Positions 31,386-34,620 of a stretch of 34,620 nucleotides of DNA are shown here, in pieces. The stretch spans positions 1 through 34,620 of the forward strand of contig URBM01000004.1 in the NCBI GenBank assembly GCA_900545995.1, given 5' to 3'. The DNA comes from an uncultured Collinsella sp. (GTDB taxonomy: Bacteria; Actinomycetota; Coriobacteriia; Coriobacteriales; Coriobacteriaceae). The notes under the pieces were generated by a model, which saw nothing but the letters and a program-made list of their open reading frames with translations, did not search any database and was not told the DNA's origin. Made by a program: the position numbers and the translations under genes. Numbering within the stretch: the stretch's first letter is position 1; every line of letters begins with the position of its first letter.

Positions 31386-33254
31386 ATGTGCGGTTTTGTC
31401 GGTTTTACCGGTACAGATGAACAGAGTGAGCTGGTTCTCACGGCCATGATGAATCGCATCATCCACCGTGGTCCCGATATGGGCGGCCGGCATATCGTCG
31501 ACAACGTTGCCCTTGGCTTCCGTCGTCTTTCGATTCTTGATCTTTCCGAAGCTGGAGCTCAGCCCATGTCGAGCGACGACGGCAAGGTCACGATTGTCTT
31601 CAACGGAGAGATCTACAACTTCCAGGAGCTTCGCGCCGAGCTGGAGGCAGCCGGCTACGCCTTCCACTGCAACGCCGATACCGAGGTCCTGGTACACGGC
31701 TACGAGGAGTGGGGCGAGGACCTGGTCAACCGCCTGCGCGGCATGTACGCGTTCGTGATTCACGACCAGAACAAGAACAAGCTCTTTGGCGCTCGTGACA
31801 TCTTTGGTATCAAGCCGTTCTATTATTACCAGGCATCCGATGGCTCGCTGCTGTTTGGCTCCGAGATCAAGAGCTTCCTGGACCATCCCAAGTTTGAGAA
31901 GGCTGTCAACCACGACGCGCTGCGCCCCTACCTGACGCTGCAATTCCCCGCCACGGAGGAGACCTTCTTTAAGGGCGTGTTCAAGCTTGCCCCGGCGCAT
32001 TGCTTTACGTATGACCTGACGACCAACACCATGGACATCAAGCGTTACTGGAGCTGTGACTTCACCGATGACAACTCCAAGACCTTCGAGGAGTACGTTG
32101 ACGAGTGCGACAAGGTCGTGCACGAAAGCGTCGCCGCGCACCGTATCGCCGATGTTAAGGTGGGCTCGTTCCTTTCTGGCGGCGTTGACTCCAGCTACAT
32201 TGCCGCCTGCCTCATGCCCGACACCACGTATTCTGTCGGCTTCGATTACAAGAACTTCAACGAGACCAACTACGCTGCCGAGCTTTCCGACAAGCTGGGC
32301 ATCAAGAACGTGCGCAAGATGATTACCGCCGACGAGTTCTTCGATGCACTGCCCGATATCCAGTATCACATGGACGAGCCGCAATCGAACCTGTCCAGCG
32401 TGCCGCTGTACTATCTGGCGCAGATGGCTTCCGAGGAGGTCACCGTCGTCCTTTCGGGCGAGGGCGCCGACGAGCTGTTTGCCGGCTACGAGTGGTACGA
32501 GGACACCCCCGAGATGCGCTCCTTTAAGAAGCGCGTGCCGCTCGGCGTACGTCGCGCCCTGGGCTCGCTCGTTCAGCATCTCCCCTACTTTAAGGGCCAC
32601 AACTTCCTGACGAAATGCGCCGAGGTTCCCGAGCGCTGGTATGTGGGTCAGGCAAAGGTGTTCGATCCCTCCGAGGTCGACGAGGTGCTCAAGCCCGCTT
32701 ATGACACCGGCAAGAACGCCGCCGAGATGTGCGCCGAGTACTACAAGCAGGTTCCCAACTGCTGCGAGCTTTCCAAGAAACAGTATCTGGATATGAACAT
32801 GTGGCTGCCGGGCGACATTCTGCTCAAGGCCGATAAGATGTGCATGGCGCATTCTCTGGAGCTTCGCGTACCGTTCCTGGACAAGAAGGTCATGGAGTTT
32901 GCCGAGCACATTCCCGCCAACTACCGTGTTAACGAAGAAGGCTGCAAGCTCGTCCTGCGTCACGCCGCCAACCGCACGCTGCCCGACGAGTGGGCAACGC
33001 GCAAGAAGGTGGGCTTCCCCGTACCGGTCAAGTTCTGGCTGCGCGAGCAAAAGTACTACGACTACGTAAAGGAATACTTCACCGCACCGTGGGCTGCCGA
33101 TTTCTTTGACACCGATGCACTCATGAAACTGCTTGACGATCACTTTGAGGGTCGCGCGCTCAACCAGCGCAAGATCTATACCGCGCTGACGTTCCTCATC
33201 TGGTACAAGCGCTTCTTTATCGACGAGGACAAGGGCGCCGAAGTCGCCGCGTAA
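31386..33254 (+). CDS. asnB: Asparagine synthase (glutamine-hydrolysing)
   Basis: The 622-residue protein has an N-terminal glutaminase domain (1-~190), with the nucleophile Cys2 in MCGFVGFTG exposed after Met removal, NRIIHRGPD, FNGEIYNF and ARDIFGIKPFYY. The C-terminal synthetase domain (~230-600) has the pyrophosphate loop FLSGGVDSSYIA, LSGEGADELFAGYEWY and LELRVPFLDKKV. It makes Asn from Asp and Gln with ATP. ATG 31386 is required by Cys2 and is preceded by AAAGGA. It is a single gene, probably controlled by the terminator 125 bases upstream. AsnB-like proteins can also amidate other substrates, including peptidoglycan precursors, so the substrate is not fully certain. Confidence 0.93.
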   Translation: MCGFVGFTGTDEQSELVLTAMMNRIIHRGPDMGGRHIVDNVALGFRRLSILDLSEAGAQPMSSDDGKVTIVFNGEIYNFQELRAELEAAGYAFHCNADTEVLVHGYEEWGEDLVNRLRGMYAFVIHDQNKNKLFGARDIFGIKPFYYYQASDGSLLFGSEIKSFLDHPKFEKAVNHDALRPYLTLQFPATEETFFKGVFKLAPAHCFTYDLTTNTMDIKRYWSCDFTDDNSKTFEEYVDECDKVVHESVAAHRIADVKVGSFLSGGVDSSYIAACLMPDTTYSVGFDYKNFNETNYAAELSDKLGIKNVRKMITADEFFDALPDIQYHMDEPQSNLSSVPLYYLAQMASEEVTVVLSGEGADELFAGYEWYEDTPEMRSFKKRVPLGVRRALGSLVQHLPYFKGHNFLTKCAEVPERWYVGQAKVFDPSEVDEVLKPAYDTGKNAAEMCAEYYKQVPNCCELSKKQYLDMNMWLPGDILLKADKMCMAHSLELRVPFLDKKVMEFAEHIPANYRVNEEGCKLVLRHAANRTLPDEWATRKKVGFPVPVKFWLREQKYYDYVKEYFTAPWAADFFDTDALMKLLDDHFEGRALNQRKIYTALTFLIWYKRFFIDEDKGAEVAA

Positions 33255-33311
33255 GTTTCGTTATGAATTAGCGGTGAACAGCACGGGGTTTCCGCTATAC
33301 TCAATCCTTGC

Positions 33312-33387
33312 GGGCGATTGGCGCAACGGTTAGCGCAGGTGCTTTACACGCACAAGGCTGGGGGTTCGAATCCCTCATCGCCCACCA
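33312..33387 (+). tRNA. tRNA-Val (anticodon TAC), CCA encoded
   Basis: The cloverleaf has acceptor GGGCGAT/ATCGCCC, D-stem GCGC/GCGC, anticodon loop TTTACAC (anticodon TAC) on a GTGC/GCAC stem and T-arm GGGGG-TTCGAAT-CCCTC. Discriminator A is followed by CCA (33385-33387). The first anticodon-stem pair is a G-A mismatch. A TATACT box at 33296-33301 is a likely -10. The 3' half is partly duplicated downstream. Confidence 0.95.
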
Positions 33388-33455
33388 CTGAATTGATAGG
33401 CTCCCAGAAATGGGGGCCTTTCGTTTTCGTGCCCAGTGCAGAGGGATTCGAACCC
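33371..33455 (+). repeat. Tandem unit 1: tRNA-Val 3' end, terminator, inverted T-arm
   Basis: This unit holds the 3' end of tRNA-Val, the terminator and GAGGGATTCGAACCC (33441-33455), the exact reverse complement of the tRNA T-arm at 33362-33376. The bases after it, up to unit 2, are GC-rich with a GGAAACGC/GCGTTTTCC hairpin (33474-33493) and GCGAAGCGA-like short repeats. It has no plausible gene. Confidence 0.75.
33398..33427 (+). terminator. Terminator after tRNA-Val
   Basis: AGGCTCCC (33398-33405) pairs with GGGGGCCT (33412-33419) with one T-G pair, followed by TTTCGTTTT. It lies 10 bases past the tRNA. Confidence 0.88.
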
Positions 33456-33555
33456 GCAAGGGTGCGGAGCTGAGGAAACGCGAAGCGTTTTCCAGCGCAG
33501 CACGCGAGGAGCGAAGCGACGAAGCGAAAGCGGGCGGCGCCAGCCGCACGCGACA

Positions 33556-33645
33556 TCCCTCATCGCCCGCCACAGAATTGTTAGGCCTCCAGCGATGGAG
33601 GCCTTTCCTTTTTTCGGGCCCTTTTCATGGGATGCGAACCCATCA
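33556..33645 (+). repeat. Tandem unit 2: degenerate copy of unit 1
   Basis: Bases 33556-33608 match 33371-33423 at about 45 of 53 positions: the tRNA-Val 3' end including CGCCCxCCA, then the terminator. The similarity continues to a second inverted T-arm-like element, ATGGGATGCGAACCCAT (33627-33643). Unit spacing is 185 bases. The 5' half of a tRNA is absent, so this is a tRNA remnant or an attachment-site-like duplication. Confidence 0.75.
33583..33612 (+). terminator. Second terminator, in the degenerate tRNA unit
   Basis: AGGCCTCC (33583-33590) pairs perfectly with GGAGGCCT (33597-33604), followed by TTTCCTTTTTT. Compared with the first terminator, both stem arms changed together, so pairing is kept. 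Confidence 0.85.
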
Positions 33646-33866
33646 GCGAGTCTGCCACAAAGGCCGTGGTCAAAAAATGGCAAAAATGAGTACTGCTACT
33701 TTGCTTACAACATATAAAAAGATAGCATTTACTTACGTTACGCAACATGTGTCCATTATAAGGACTAACAGTTGGATTAAAATTGTGTATTCATCGCCAT
33801 TTCGTCGGTCGCGCGCGCAGACGTGGTGTAAGAGTGTCCTGAGGTCCGTCGCTGCAAGTCCCGATG
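33646..33866. other. AT-rich gap between the tRNA repeats and the transposase
   Basis: Base composition falls sharply to AT-rich (33670-33790), then rises again near 33800. I see no gene. One end of the IS256-type element must lie here, just past the transposase stop. The terminal inverted repeat cannot be placed because the other end is outside the window. Confidence 0.5.
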
Positions 33867-34620
33867 TTACTCCTTCTTGAGACCGCGCTTCTCGACTATC
33901 TCGTCCACTATCTCCCTGGCGCGCCGCCCGAGCGCGCGGCGCCTCCCCTCTGTCGGGGCCGGCCTGTCCGCGGGCTCGGCGAAGCCCTCGGCGGCCGAGG
34001 CCTCGGAGAACACGCGCTGCTGGGACCACTGCCCCTCGGTCTCCATGAGGCTCGCGCACGTCAGGCGCAGCATCGACTCCCTCGAGGGGAAGGACTGCAC
34101 GACCCTGTAGCGGCGCTTGATCTCGCGGTTGGCGCGCTCCTGGACGTTGTTGGTGCGGAGCTTGGCCCAGTGCGCCCTGGGGAAGGCCGTGAACGCCAGC
34201 GCGGAGTCCTCGGCCTGCTCGAAGACCTCGCCGGCCCTGGCGGACACCGACGCCACCCAGGGCGCCGCCTCGGCCCACACGCAGCGCGCGAGGTCGGGGT
34301 CGTCCTGGTAGACCGCGGCGTGCACGAGGTCCCTGACGGCCGCCTTGGAGTCCTCGGGCCTGCCCGAGCAGGCGCTCTGGAGGTTGCGCTGCAGGTGCGT
34401 CACGCAGCGCTGCCAGGCGCAGCCCTGGAACAGGCGCGAGACGGCGGCCACGAGCCCGGCGTGGCTGTCGGAGACCACGAGGCGAACGCCGGCCAGCCCG
34501 CGCTCGCGCAGCCCGCCGAGGAATGCCGCCCAGGAGTCCTCGCTCTCGGTGTCGACCACGTCGCAGCCCAGGAAGTGCTTGCGCCCGTCGGCGCCCAGCC
34601 CGATCGCGGTCACGACGCCC
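33867..34620 (-). CDS. IS256-family transposase, 5' part outside the window
   Basis: About 250 C-terminal residues are visible; the frame is still open at the window edge. VVSDSHAGL carries the second catalytic Asp of the DDE triad. CAWQRCVTHLQRNL is the C/H-containing signature of IS256 (Transposase_mut) transposases. NNVQERANREIKRRYRVVQSFPS carries the catalytic Glu and the conserved basic tail. The first Asp would lie just upstream, off the window. The gene is much more GC-rich than its flanks and uses AGG and CTC codons freely, a sign of transfer. It was probably inserted next to the tRNA-Val repeats, a typical target for mobile DNA. Confidence 0.92.
   Translation of the reverse strand, partial: GVVTAIGLGADGRKHFLGCDVVDTESEDSWAAFLGGLRERGLAGVRLVVSDSHAGLVAAVSRLFQGCAWQRCVTHLQRNLQSACSGRPEDSKAAVRDLVHAAVYQDDPDLARCVWAEAAPWVASVSARAGEVFEQAEDSALAFTAFPRAHWAKLRTNNVQERANREIKRRYRVVQSFPSRESMLRLTCASLMETEGQWSQQRVFSEASAAEGFAEPADRPAPTEGRRRALGRRAREIVDEIVEKRGLKKE
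33867..34620 (-). mobile_element. IS256-like insertion sequence, partial
   Basis: Defined by the transposase only. The real element extends past the right window edge and somewhat left of 33867 into the AT-rich gap. No inverted-repeat pair or target duplication can be shown from this window. Confidence 0.75.

Noticed and set aside
33301..33880. Several 70-156 residue ORFs around tRNA-Val
   Set aside because: They read across the tRNA, terminators and repeats on both strands and share no protein features.
1..34620. CRISPR array
   Set aside because: No regularly spaced direct repeats with unique spacers were seen; the repeats present are isolated palindromes.

Overview
The window is GC-rich, with dense, mostly minus-strand operons. 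Gene content and the many short palindromic repeats suggest a gut actinobacterium of class Coriobacteriia, probably Collinsella or a close relative. That placement is inference; no 16S gene is present. Bases 1-49 are not biological: they read as the end of an Illumina P7/Nextera i7 adapter, so real sequence starts at about base 50, at a contig edge.

Layout. (1) 51-5534, minus strand: disA-ispD-ispF-cysS-rlmB-yacP, tightly packed and in the same relative order as the disA-to-yacP block of Bacillus. It covers c-di-AMP synthesis, two steps of the MEP isoprenoid pathway, Cys-tRNA charging, 23S rRNA methylation and a NYN-domain RNase. (2) 5540-6528, plus strand: a probable yybP-ykoY manganese riboswitch with a strong terminator, then the Mn2+ exporter mntP. 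(3) 6531-8323, plus: a hipBA-type toxin-antitoxin module with a perfect 15-bp operator dyad. (4) 8451-12765, minus: the dipeptidase pepD and the AAA+ unfoldase clpC. (5) 12963-18075, minus: a 1479-residue acyl-CoA dehydratase activase-type protein followed by an overlapping TetR regulator, with a palindromic operator upstream of the operon. (6) 18357-20787, minus: a DUF2798-like membrane protein and a ThrE-type exporter, separated by repeat elements. (7) 21128-24213, minus: lysS with an extra C-terminal tRNA-binding domain, greA, tatA and tRNA-Pro(CGG). (8) 24263-30986, minus: murE, a HAD phosphatase, murI, rph, rdgB, dtd, veg and ispE, joining cell-wall precursor synthesis with nucleotide and tRNA quality control. 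(9) 31120-33254, plus: asnB with a leader that holds a short Thr-rich ORF running into a terminator. (10) 33312-34620: tRNA-Val(TAC), a degenerate tandem copy of its 3' end plus terminator, and a partial IS256-family transposase that runs off the window.

The most interesting points are the asnB leader ORF and terminator, the LysRS fused to a MetRS/Trbp111-type OB domain, the MurE whose diaminopimelate-recognition motif reads DDPG, the tRNA-Val 3'-end duplication, and four distinct families of intergenic palindrome.
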